From JBFLVQ01 sp040758525 (GTDB lineage Bacteria; Acidobacteriota; Blastocatellia; Chloracidobacteriales; JADJPF01), in contig JBFLVQ010000617.1 in assembly GCA_040758525.1 (NCBI GenBank), positions 1 through 5,769 of the forward strand: a DNA stretch of 5,769 nucleotides, given 5' to 3'. The notes under the pieces were generated by a model that saw nothing but the letters and a program-made list of their open reading frames with translations, did no database searches and had not been told where the DNA came from. A program made the translations under genes and the position numbers. Below are positions 1 to 5,769 of this stretch, piece by piece (position 1 is the stretch's first letter; each line of letters opens with the position of its first letter).

Positions 1-734
1 GCCCAAGCGCCACTCGGTTTTCCTGAAGGAATCCCAGCAATATTACTAATATTACCGAAATATTGTAGTATACGCTCATCTCCCAGCCAACGAGCTAGCC
101 AAGGTCCTGCTGCCCAGGTTACTGCTTGAGGTATCTCACTGCCACAAAGTTTAGTCTGTTGTTCAGTGAAAGATTCTTCTACAATAGTTATTAATGGATC
201 AGCAGAAGTTAGATCGATCACCTTCTCATTATGCTTGTAGCGTCCAGGGCGCCTCCCCATTACTAACATCGAATCGAATAGCAACAACCATCGCCATACC
301 TTACATCGCATCTTATCACGTTCGACACGGCTTCTAGGTTTCCACCCTATTAAGCGTATTAGCTCATCTATCGTTACCGTTGCTTGTGGTCTATCTAGTA
401 ACGTGCCAATAGCGACATTGAGAAGCAATACTGTTGCTAGTTCAAAATTCTCTAGCTCTGCACGTAGGCTCTCATAAGTTGGAGGTAACCCTAACCACTT
501 GAGCGCTAGTCCGGCAATAAATTTAGTCTGTATGGGTTCACCAGGAATAACATGTCTTAGAGCAATCTCTCCCGCCACCTCTTCCCAACGACGCAGCCTA
601 GGCCCATCAGTAATAGCGATGGCGATGTTACGTACTTCCATAAAAGTTTGTTGTGGGAATATCTGGGATAGAGCATATCCTTTTCCCAAATATTCTAAAC
701 GATGTGAAAATGTACTATGCGATTGTGTTTCCAT
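1..734 (-). CDS. Partial basic winged-helix-like protein, possible plasmid replication initiator (C-terminus beyond left edge)
   Basis: An uninterrupted frame runs from an ATG at 734 to the left edge of the window, giving 244 complete codons and no stop, so the C-terminus is missing. I do not recognise the family with certainty. Residues about 118-153 (TVTIDELIRLIGW, then a run rich in Arg and Lys, then VWRWLLLF) look like a helix-turn-helix or winged-helix DNA-binding unit. A basic RRPGRYKH stretch follows at 161-168. There is no signal peptide or membrane segment. Three tandem 21-bp repeats lie about 270 bases upstream of the start in AT-rich DNA, the usual layout of an iteron origin ahead of its rep gene, and this is the main reason for suggesting replication initiation. 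A transcription regulator of another family is the alternative. The start is not firm: AAGAG lies 11 bases before the ATG, which is a weak ribosome site. The next in-frame ATG, codon 32, has no better one. Confidence 0.6.
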   Translation of the reverse strand, partial: METQSHSTFSHRLEYLGKGYALSQIFPQQTFMEVRNIAIAITDGPRLRRWEEVAGEIALRHVIPGEPIQTKFIAGLALKWLGLPPTYESLRAELENFELATVLLLNVAIGTLLDRPQATVTIDELIRLIGWKPRSRVERDKMRCKVWRWLLLFDSMLVMGRRPGRYKHNEKVIDLTSADPLITIVEESFTEQQTKLCGSEIPQAVTWAAGPWLARWLGDERILQYFGNISNIAGIPSGKPSGAW

Positions 735-768
735 TAGCGTTATAACTCTTAGTAGCGATCTCTGTTAC

Positions 769-799
769 TAGTATGGGTAATATCGTGAGTAGCATACTA
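769..799. repeat. Inverted repeat TAGTATG...CATACTA
   Basis: The 7-base arms TAGTATG (769-775) and CATACTA (793-799) are perfect inverted copies separated by 17 bases. The element lies 35-65 bases upstream of the ATG of the left-edge gene, where an autoregulatory operator of an initiator or repressor could sit. Arms this short can occur by chance in AT-rich DNA, so the functional reading is weak. Confidence 0.25.
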
Positions 800-1003
800 A
801 CCCTATCTATCATAGCGGCGATAAAAAACTAGTCATTAATTCTAGCGCTAATATAGACGCGTGATACCTATAGATCGTGAATAAAATACTCTTCTCAAAA
901 GTAGCTTAAAATAGATTAGTGTTAATGATTGATACTAGGGTATGAGCGAAAACAATTTACTTATTTTTCTTAGTATAAGAGAGAGTGGGAATATGAAGGT
1001 TAA

Positions 1004-1066
1004 CTGTTACACTCCCGCAGTTTGTATCTATTCTCCCGAAGTTTTTACTTATCCTCCCGCAGTTTT
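1004..1066 (-). repeat. Three tandem 21-bp direct repeats (iteron-like)
   Basis: Three head-to-tail units lie at 1004-1024, 1025-1045 and 1046-1066 with no bases between them. Read on the minus strand, the shared core is AAACTGCGGGAG, with one copy reading AAACTTCGGGAG. The first two units in minus-strand order match at 17 of 21 positions, and the third matches the first at 15 of 21. A period of 21 bp equals two DNA helical turns, which puts every core on the same face of the helix, as in plasmid iterons or an array of sites for one DNA-binding protein. The array is in AT-rich DNA upstream of a gene for a basic DNA-binding-like protein. I see no further unit on either side. Confidence 0.75.
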
Positions 1067-1116
1067 GGGCAATTGCTTAGATAGCAAAATGGTAGGTTGA
1101 GCATTTAACTATAGGG

Positions 1117-2397
1117 CTATTTTTCGTTAGTTACTTTTGTATATGGCAGATTTTTGTGAGCCTCTGTGACCAGGGCAGCGGCTTCGGCAGTCTTTTTCAT
1201 AGCCAATTCAATCTTAACAAAACTATCAAAGAGTTTGCCATCTATTACGTTTTGAGATTGTAACCAGTCGATTGCCTTCTTCAGATCATTGAGTTGGGTT
1301 TGTAGATGGGTCTCTGTTTCTGTCAATTTTGTCTGGCAGGTAGTAAAGCCGCTTAGTATCTCTTGACAGTACTCATAGCTACTTAGATCTTTATCACCGC
1401 CACCAATTCCAATGGTGCTAGGGTAGAGTTCTTCTTCATTCTCATCATCATCTCTTGATGCGGCTTTCATCTCTTGCGTTGAAATCATGGTAAGCGGTCG
1501 AGTAGGAGACTTTTCTACATTCGTCTGTTCCGTGCGTGAGAAGAACTGAAAACAGTTAGTCAATCTTGTTGCGCCAGGTTGTATCACCAGTCCTTCACCA
1601 CTAAATTGCGCAAGCACAATACCTAACTGACCTTCACTGCCATGTTTGCGGGCTGCCGTAACTATCTGTTGGCAGGCACTCGCGACCGCGACATTGCGTA
1701 CTATCAGTTGTAACATATCTGATAGTTTAAGGAAATTGAGCAACTCATCTGTACATAACAACAGGCAATCATTGGGCTGTAGTTCAATAGCAGTAACACC
1801 AGTGTAGATGAGTTTTTCTGCGCCTAGTTCGATGGGCATAACTACTTCCTGGTTATCTTCTTCCGACAACTCATCATCAGCGGAAATAATACGCACAGCA
1901 GGATAATTGTTAGGAAGACGGCGAATACGACCCTGGCGCACAATGAACGCGCCTACATCACCCACTTGTGCGACATAGGCAATATTCTCTTCTACAATGA
2001 TTGCGCCTAAGGAAGCCGTCAATAGTTGTTCATTGAGATCGATATCATCACCATAACCACACCAGATACGGTAATTCACTTCTTCCAGGGCACGAATTAA
2101 TCGCTCTGGCGGAGGTAGCCGTCGTGCAACTTTGATTAGCCATTCGGTAAGGATATCGTTAGGTAATTGATGTGTGTTAATGGCTGCCTGTACGCCTAGA
2201 CGACTTTCCGAAAGAGAGAGCAATACCGAGATATCTGATAATAACAGACGCTCTTCATATTGCTCACCAAGCGGTTGACCGCTTTTCAAATCGACAGCAA
2301 GGAAATAGTCTTCATAGCGGCACTGCAGTTGATCCGGTTTAGTAGCACAGTTCTCTGTGCGGCCGGCAAGCGAGATGGTGATCGTCTTTGCGTTCAT
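1117..2397 (-). CDS. PP2C-like protein with degenerate catalytic motifs and C-terminal coiled coil (probable pseudophosphatase)
   Basis: This 426-residue protein matches the PP2C (PPM) Ser/Thr phosphatase fold over residues about 25-265. Visible signatures are YEDYFLAV near 28-35 (family: N-E/Q-D-x-F), a TASLGAIIV strand at 127-135, YVAQVGDVGAFIVRQG at 141-156 (family: VGDSRAY) and CLLLCTDEL at 211-219 (family: LCSDGL). The expected D-G-x-G-G-H turn is absent: D55 may stand for the Asp, but ISVLL follows it. The late Asp-Asn metal-binding pair is replaced in GSEGQLGIVL (253-262) by Gly-Gln. Metal binding and catalysis are therefore doubtful. An acidic linker (315-325) leads to a likely coiled coil at about 353-385 and a helical tail, which suggests protein-protein contacts. 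There is no signal peptide or membrane segment. The gene has its own promoter, and no clear ribosome site precedes the ATG at 2397. Its partner kinase, if any, is not in the window. Confidence 0.85.
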   Translation of the reverse strand: MNAKTITISLAGRTENCATKPDQLQCRYEDYFLAVDLKSGQPLGEQYEERLLLSDISVLLSLSESRLGVQAAINTHQLPNDILTEWLIKVARRLPPPERLIRALEEVNYRIWCGYGDDIDLNEQLLTASLGAIIVEENIAYVAQVGDVGAFIVRQGRIRRLPNNYPAVRIISADDELSEEDNQEVVMPIELGAEKLIYTGVTAIELQPNDCLLLCTDELLNFLKLSDMLQLIVRNVAVASACQQIVTAARKHGSEGQLGIVLAQFSGEGLVIQPGATRLTNCFQFFSRTEQTNVEKSPTRPLTMISTQEMKAASRDDDENEEELYPSTIGIGGGDKDLSSYEYCQEILSGFTTCQTKLTETETHLQTQLNDLKKAIDWLQSQNVIDGKLFDSFVKIELAMKKTAEAAALVTEAHKNLPYTKVTNEK

Positions 2398-2452
2398 ATC
2401 TGCACAGTTATTAAGTTTCCAATACCTGTTGCTGAATCGTGCTATTGATTAA

Positions 2453-2519
2453 CGATGGTCTGACCAGGTTAGATCAGATAAGGTCGTTATCAGTATACTT
2501 GGCCATCGTGGTCTGTCAA
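2453..2519. promoter_or_regulatory. Candidate operator pair flanking the PP2C-like gene promoter
   Basis: TGGTCTGACCA at 2456-2466 is a near-perfect 11-base palindrome, with only the centre base unpaired. Its left part TGGTCTG recurs at 2509-2515, where it overlaps the -35 box. The two copies are 53 bases apart, about five helical turns, so they face the same side of the DNA. CGATGG (2453-2458) and CCATCG (2503-2508) also form an inverted pair next to them. This layout resembles a repressor binding at two sites with a short loop. No regulator can be named. Confidence 0.35.
2492..2519 (-). promoter_or_regulatory. Sigma-70-type promoter for the PP2C-like gene
   Basis: On the minus strand a perfect -35 box TTGACA (2519-2514) is followed after 16 bases by TATACT (2497-2492), which matches the TATAAT consensus at 5 of 6 positions. 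Transcription would start near 2485 and leave a leader of about 88 bases before the ATG at 2397. The promoter lies in the gap after egtD, so the PP2C-like gene is probably transcribed on its own. I saw no strong terminator between egtD and this promoter, so some read-through from the operon is possible. Confidence 0.65.
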
Positions 2520-2592
2520 TCGGTAAAAATTTCAATAACACAGCTATGGGGGCAATGACAAAGATTATCAAGGAATTTACGGGTCAGTGTTG

Positions 2593-3573
2593 TTAGTAGT
2601 GGATCAGGTATTGGACACTAAAGAGTTGGTCTTTATCGGTCCAGGCTTGGTGTAGCCGAAAACCGGCCTTCCAGGCTAGTTCTGCGAACTCATCAACAGA
2701 ATATTTGTAGGAAGATTCAGTCCAGATACTTTCCCAGGCCTTTAATGAAAGCGCTTCGTCATCGATCTGTACCATCTGAGCAGATTTGCTAATCAAGTGC
2801 ATCTCCACACGGCTTGTCCATTGATTGTAGAAAGCATAATGGCAGAACTGATCCGGTTGGAAATCTGCCCCCAGTTCACGATTAAGCCGTGTCAACAGAT
2901 TCAAATTAAAAGCTGCTGTGACATTAGCAAGATCATTATAAGCACGGTTGAGAGTATGGGGATCCTTCTTCAGATCTACACCAATTAATAGGCCACCGCC
3001 TATACCACACACTTGTGCAGCACGCTTAAGGAAATCAGTTGCTTCATGAGGATGAAAATTGCCAATCGTCGAACCAGGAAAGAAGATCGTTTTACGCAGA
3101 TCAGGCCGATCGCAATAGGAGAGTGCAAAAGGTTGGTTATAATCGGCACAGACAGGCAACACTGCTAACTTTGGATAGATAGCCAGTAATGTATGGGCAG
3201 ACCGTAGCAGTTGTTCCTTAGATATATCTATTGGTACATAGGCATTTAGTGCAGGCAGGTGATCAAGCAATATACGTGTCTTCTCGCTACTACCACTGCC
3301 GTATTCAATTAGCACATTAGTATCCTTAATACAGGAGACAATCTCTGCTATGTGGGCACGTATAATTGCCATTTCTGTGCGTGTCAGATAATACTCTGGT
3401 AGTTGACATATCTGTTCAAAGAGGCGTGAGCCTTTCTCATCATAGAATAGTTTACAGGGTAGCCTCTTTACAGGACTACGCAGGCCGTCCAATACTTCAG
3501 AGCGTAGGCTGCTCAAATCTGGCTGACAATCTAGTAACTGTACAGATCTACTTAACATCAATGGAAAGATCAC
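2593..3573 (-). CDS. egtD: L-histidine N-alpha-methyltransferase EgtD
   Basis: EgtD is a cytoplasmic enzyme that transfers three methyl groups from S-adenosylmethionine to the alpha-amino group of histidine, giving hercynine, the first step of ergothioneine synthesis. With a GTG start at 3573 the protein has 326 residues, close to the usual family length of about 320-330. Family motifs in order are LFYDEKGSRLFEQI (42-55), QLPEYYLTRTE (57-67), the SAM-binding EYGSGSSEKT (90-99), PGSTIGNF (166-173), YNDLANVTAAFNLN (212-224) and IWTESSYKYS (283-292). In the last, the Glu and second Ser match the positions that bind the histidine substrate in the mycobacterial enzyme. GTG is chosen because AAAGGAG (3588-3582) lies 8 bases ahead and because the codon overlaps the egtB stop as GTGA, a typical sign of coupled translation. 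A TTG at 3615 would add 14 residues outside the family length, and an ATG at 3558 lacks a ribosome site. Confidence 0.95.
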   Translation of the reverse strand: MIFPLMLSRSVQLLDCQPDLSSLRSEVLDGLRSPVKRLPCKLFYDEKGSRLFEQICQLPEYYLTRTEMAIIRAHIAEIVSCIKDTNVLIEYGSGSSEKTRILLDHLPALNAYVPIDISKEQLLRSAHTLLAIYPKLAVLPVCADYNQPFALSYCDRPDLRKTIFFPGSTIGNFHPHEATDFLKRAAQVCGIGGGLLIGVDLKKDPHTLNRAYNDLANVTAAFNLNLLTRLNRELGADFQPDQFCHYAFYNQWTSRVEMHLISKSAQMVQIDDEALSLKAWESIWTESSYKYSVDEFAELAWKAGFRLHQAWTDKDQLFSVQYLIHY

Positions 3574-4883
3574 ACCACTGTCTCCTTTGCCAGTCTGATC
3601 CCGGTAAATTGCCAACGTGCTTGTGCAGGAAAGAAGTTACGATAAGTAGGTCGAATATGATAGGCGGATGTAGCACAAGATCCACCACGCAACACAAATT
3701 GGTTACACATAAACTTACCATTATACTCGCCTAATGCGCCAGCCGGAGGGTAATACCCAGGATAGGGCGAGTAGTGACTTTGTGTCCATTCCCAGACATC
3801 ACCGAACATTTGTGTTAGTGTATCGGAGCTATCTGTGAGTGGCACTGGATGGTAATTACCTGCTTCAACAAAATTGCCTTTCTGTGATTGCGCAGTAGTG
3901 GCAACCTCCCATTCTGCTTCACTAGGTAGTCTCGCGCCGGCCCAGCGAGCATAAGCATCGGCTTCATAAAAACTGACATGACATACTGGTTCGGCCTCAT
4001 AGACCTTGCTCAGCCCGCTAAGTGTCATCTGCCACCAACACTCATCTATCTTCTGCCAATAGAGCGGTGCCTGCCACTGTTGTGTTTGTACTGTATACCA
4101 ACCATCGGAGAGCCATAACTCAGGTCGGCAATAACCACCATCTTCAATGAAATTGAGATACTCGCCATTAGTGATCAATCGAGTAGCAAGCTGGAAAGGA
4201 GCAATAAATACCCGGTGACGGGGACATTCATTGTCAAATACAAACTCTTTACCACTATTTCCTATCCAATGTAGTCCTCCCAAGAATGATTGCCAGGAAA
4301 GCGCAGGTAAGGATATGTTGCTTTGCTGCTCTCGTGGTTGGTAGATAGGCTGTAAGGGATTGAGCGAATAGACATGTTTAATATCAGTCAGCAGTAGTTC
4401 CTGATGTTGTTGCTCATGGTGCAGACCTAATTCCACTCTTGCTGCTAAATCGCTATGATAGCCAGTATCGATCTTGGCAAGCAATGCCATAATATGCTCG
4501 TCAATATAATGACGGTAATCATAGATCTCTGCTACGGTAGGCCTTGAGAGCAGACCACGCTGTGCCCGGCAGTACCTGTCTCCAACAGCAACATAATAAG
4601 AGTTGAATAGATAATTGTAATGCTTATTGTAAGGTTGATAGTCAGGATTGGCAGCAGCTAATAGAAAGGTTTCAAAAAACCAACTTGTATGTGCAAGATG
4701 CCATTTCGTTGGACTTACATCAGGCATAGATTGGATAACATAGTCTTCAATGGCGAGCGGTTGACATAAATATTCAGTGAAAAGCCGCACCTGCTGATAT
4801 TTGGCTGATAGCGAAGCGGTCACTGTTTCACAACTAGCTATTTGCATCTCTTGATCTTTGTTCACGCTACTATGCGATCTCAA
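3570..4883 (-). CDS. egtB: Ergothioneine biosynthesis sulfoxide synthase EgtB
   Basis: EgtB is a non-haem iron enzyme that uses O2 to join hercynine to gamma-glutamylcysteine or cysteine, giving the sulfoxide precursor of ergothioneine. The 437-residue protein has the family's two parts. The N-terminal DinB-like helical domain (about 25-175) holds the likely iron ligands H65 (in WHLAHTSWFFETF) and H156 and H160 (in LHHEQQHQELLL). The C-terminal formylglycine-enzyme (FGE-sulfatase)-like domain (about 195-433) shows LPSEAEWEVA (319-328), GDVWEWTQS (361-369), LRGGSCAT (398-405) and RPTYRNFF (411-418). NSYY at 94-97 is the tyrosine pair of non-actinobacterial EgtB such as the Chloracidobacterium enzyme, and that group has been reported to use cysteine as well as gamma-glutamylcysteine. 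The start taken is TTG at 4883, because GGGAG sits 8 bases before it. This overlaps the upstream stop by 14 bases. ATG at 4847 (425 residues) is the alternative and has only a weak GATCAAGAG ahead. Confidence 0.95.
   Translation of the reverse strand: MRSHSSVNKDQEMQIASCETVTASLSAKYQQVRLFTEYLCQPLAIEDYVIQSMPDVSPTKWHLAHTSWFFETFLLAAANPDYQPYNKHYNYLFNSYYVAVGDRYCRAQRGLLSRPTVAEIYDYRHYIDEHIMALLAKIDTGYHSDLAARVELGLHHEQQHQELLLTDIKHVYSLNPLQPIYQPREQQSNISLPALSWQSFLGGLHWIGNSGKEFVFDNECPRHRVFIAPFQLATRLITNGEYLNFIEDGGYCRPELWLSDGWYTVQTQQWQAPLYWQKIDECWWQMTLSGLSKVYEAEPVCHVSFYEADAYARWAGARLPSEAEWEVATTAQSQKGNFVEAGNYHPVPLTDSSDTLTQMFGDVWEWTQSHYSPYPGYYPPAGALGEYNGKFMCNQFVLRGGSCATSAYHIRPTYRNFFPAQARWQFTGIRLAKETVV
3582..3588 (-). 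promoter_or_regulatory. Ribosome binding site of egtD that decides a GTG start
   Basis: The minus strand reads AAAGGAG at 3588-3582, within the last codons of egtB, and is followed after 8 bases by GTG at 3573-3571. The GTG shares its bases with the egtB stop codon (GTGA). No comparable site precedes the ATG at 3558. Confidence 0.75.
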
Positions 4884-5709
4884 AATCTAGTCTCCCATAA
4901 GTGGAGGGATCTAGGCCGCCAATTAAACCTGCTTTTGCTGCCATATGACGTATCGCATTGTAGCAGTGGTCTTGAACCATGACAAAGTTGACTATCCGTC
5001 CTTGTGCCAGGATCGCGCGTCCTGCTGGTTCGTTGTGCATATTCAGCAATAGTTCTCGCAACTCTACACGCAACTGTACCGGTACATTCTTTGAGATGAT
5101 TAGTGGTGGGATAGGGCTGGGGCCGAGCGTCGCTATTATCCGTAACTTAGCACCAATCTCAGGATTGTGTAGAGTTTCAAACTCCAAAACCGTACTGTCA
5201 ATGGCAGAGGCGTCTATTTGCCGATTCAATATCATATGTAGCGAGAATTGATGGCCACCGCTTTCTACTGTTTCACGGAAGAAACTTAGGTCTTCTCCTA
5301 ATGTAGCCAAGTGGTAACGAACTAGACCATAACCAGAATGGGAACCGGGCTCGTTATATGCCCAGCGCGCTGCTTTTAGATCCGCAAAGGAGTGGAAGCG
5401 GCTCTCACTATGTACTACCACATCGGAAAAGTAGATAGGAAGGTTCTGATAACGAGAGCCATACATTACTGGCGCCGCCAATAACTCAATTTTGGTGTTT
5501 GCTTGATCAGCCTTTAACACATAAGGTAAGCCACAGATCCAGCAGAGATCTATTTCTCCTGCGTCAAATAGTTGCTCACGTTCTTGCCAGGGGATCTCCT
5601 CAATAAATTGAGTGGGAATGCCTAGTCGTTCTCTTATGTAGCCAACCATTGCCCAACAGACTAGGTCTACATTCTTTGCCATACATGAAGTTATTCTTAG
5701 GGATTTCAT
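4870..5709 (-). CDS. PhnD-like periplasmic-binding-fold protein without signal peptide, first gene of the egt operon
   Basis: This 279-residue protein resembles the PhnD/SsuA/transferrin-type substrate-binding proteins of ABC transporters. The signs are an N-terminal strand followed by WICGLPYVL (57-65), RYQNLPIYFSDVVVHSES (86-103), the ligand-pocket loop NEPGSHSGYGLVRYHL (119-134), and ESGGHQFSLHMILNRQIDASAIDST (149-173, with the family's S-G-x-H and A-x-D-S). The ligand cannot be named. The N-terminus MKSLRITSCMAKNVDL has no hydrophobic stretch long enough for a signal peptide or lipoprotein anchor, so export is unlikely and a cytoplasmic role is inferred. No transporter permease or ATPase gene is in the window. 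The gene leads the operon: its stop overlaps the egtB start by 14 bases. ATG at 5709 is preceded by AAGGA with a 6-base gap, a good ribosome site. Function may be sensing or binding of an ergothioneine-related molecule, or something unrelated. A conserved role in the egt pathway is not established from the sequence. Confidence 0.8.
   Translation of the reverse strand: MKSLRITSCMAKNVDLVCWAMVGYIRERLGIPTQFIEEIPWQEREQLFDAGEIDLCWICGLPYVLKADQANTKIELLAAPVMYGSRYQNLPIYFSDVVVHSESRFHSFADLKAARWAYNEPGSHSGYGLVRYHLATLGEDLSFFRETVESGGHQFSLHMILNRQIDASAIDSTVLEFETLHNPEIGAKLRIIATLGPSPIPPLIISKNVPVQLRVELRELLLNMHNEPAGRAILAQGRIVNFVMVQDHCYNAIRHMAAKAGLIGGLDPSTYGRLDFEIA
4888..4899 (-). promoter_or_regulatory. Ribosome binding site of egtB that supports a TTG start
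   Basis: On the minus strand TTATGGGAGACT is followed by TTG at 4883. GGGAG (about 4896-4892) is 8 bases from that TTG. The same spacing is seen for egtD. The in-frame GTG at 4865 and ATG at 4847 have weaker sites, so the TTG start is preferred. Confidence 0.55.
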
Positions 5710-5769
5710 ATACTATCCTTAAGATGGTTTACAGGCCTATTAATATCGATTCTGAGCCAATACTTCTGA
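5710..5769. other. Upstream edge of the egt operon
   Basis: The 60 bases before the PhnD-like start contain its ribosome site (AAGGA, 5720-5716) and an AT-rich TATTAAT stretch on the minus strand. I cannot pair this with a -35 box at acceptable spacing inside the window, so the operon promoter may lie beyond the right edge or be of a non-sigma-70 type. Confidence 0.4.

Larger units (their letters stand above)
735..1116. other. Intergenic region, AT-rich, with tandem repeats
   Basis: This 382-base gap between the left-edge gene and the PP2C-like gene holds no convincing coding frame. It has three tandem 21-bp repeats (1004-1066), an AT-rich stretch of roughly 820-1000, an imperfectly placed inverted repeat (769-799) and a small perfect palindrome TAGCGCTA at 843-850. 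I searched the minus strand for a sigma-70-type promoter for the left-edge gene and found none with both boxes and acceptable spacing. No strong intrinsic terminator is seen after the PP2C-like stop codon. The combination of repeats and AT-rich DNA fits a replication origin or a regulatory region, which is inference. Confidence 0.5.

Noticed and set aside
499..771. Open frame of 90 codons on the plus strand
   Set aside because: It lies opposite the continuous left-edge gene, has no ribosome site, and has a low-complexity composition typical of an antisense shadow.
1049..1057. DnaA box (TTATCCTCC) in the repeat region
   Set aside because: It differs from TTATCCACA at two positions, including the final base, and overlaps a repeat unit, so it cannot be separated from chance.
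1004..1066. CRISPR array
   Set aside because: Units are contiguous 21-bp repeats with divergence within each unit and no unique spacers, and no cas genes are visible.
1073..1087. Hairpin TTGCT-TAGAT-AGCAA as a terminator after the PP2C-like gene
   Set aside because: The stem is only 5 bp and AT-rich, with no run of T following on the minus strand.
2477..2491. Hairpin GATAA...TTATC in the leader of the PP2C-like gene
   Set aside because: It is a 5-bp AT-rich stem that would be unstable, with no sign of a riboswitch or attenuator.
2520..2592. Intrinsic terminator after egtD
   Set aside because: I looked for a GC-rich stem followed by T residues on the minus strand and found none.
3366..3734. 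Open frame of 122 codons on the plus strand
   Set aside because: It is antisense to egtB and egtD, whose protein motifs are clear, and shows no recognisable domain.

Overview
The window (5,769 bases, moderate GC, estimated by eye at about 45%) is a bacterial segment in which every gene I can support lies on the minus strand. Reading in the direction of transcription, from right to left, the order is: a PhnD-like substrate-binding-fold protein (4870-5709), egtB (3570-4883), egtD (2593-3573), a PP2C-like protein with eroded catalytic motifs (1117-2397), a 382-base gap holding three 21-bp tandem repeats, and a gene that runs off the left edge (1-734) and could be a plasmid-type replication initiator.

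The right half is a tight operon. The PhnD-like gene overlaps egtB by 14 bases, and egtB overlaps egtD by 4 bases (GTGA). Both egt genes have a Shine-Dalgarno-like sequence 8 nt ahead of non-ATG starts, TTG for egtB and GTG for egtD. EgtD makes hercynine (N-alpha-trimethylhistidine) from histidine and S-adenosylmethionine. EgtB is an iron- and O2-dependent sulfoxide synthase that joins hercynine to a cysteine-type thiol, so together they form the core of ergothioneine biosynthesis. No egtA, egtC or egtE is visible here. The EgtB has the Asn-Ser-Tyr-Tyr signature of the non-actinobacterial type rather than the mycobacterial type. The PhnD-like protein lacks a signal peptide, so its place at the head of the operon suggests a cytoplasmic role linked to ergothioneine, which is inference.

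The PP2C-like gene is a separate unit with a good sigma-70-type promoter (TTGACA, 16 bp, TATACT). Symmetric TGGTCTG elements sit over the -35 box and about 25 bases downstream of the predicted start of transcription. The protein keeps the PP2C fold signature, but the Asp-Asn pair and the Gly-rich turn of the catalytic centre are missing, and it carries a C-terminal coiled coil.

The left end, with phased direct repeats, AT-rich DNA and a basic winged-helix-like protein, has the look of an iteron origin and rep gene. If so, the ergothioneine operon sits on a plasmid or secondary replicon. The host is uncertain. The EgtB type and the PP2C-like protein would fit Chloroflexota (Ktedonobacteria-like), cyanobacteria or a related soil or environmental lineage, but the sequence does not decide this.
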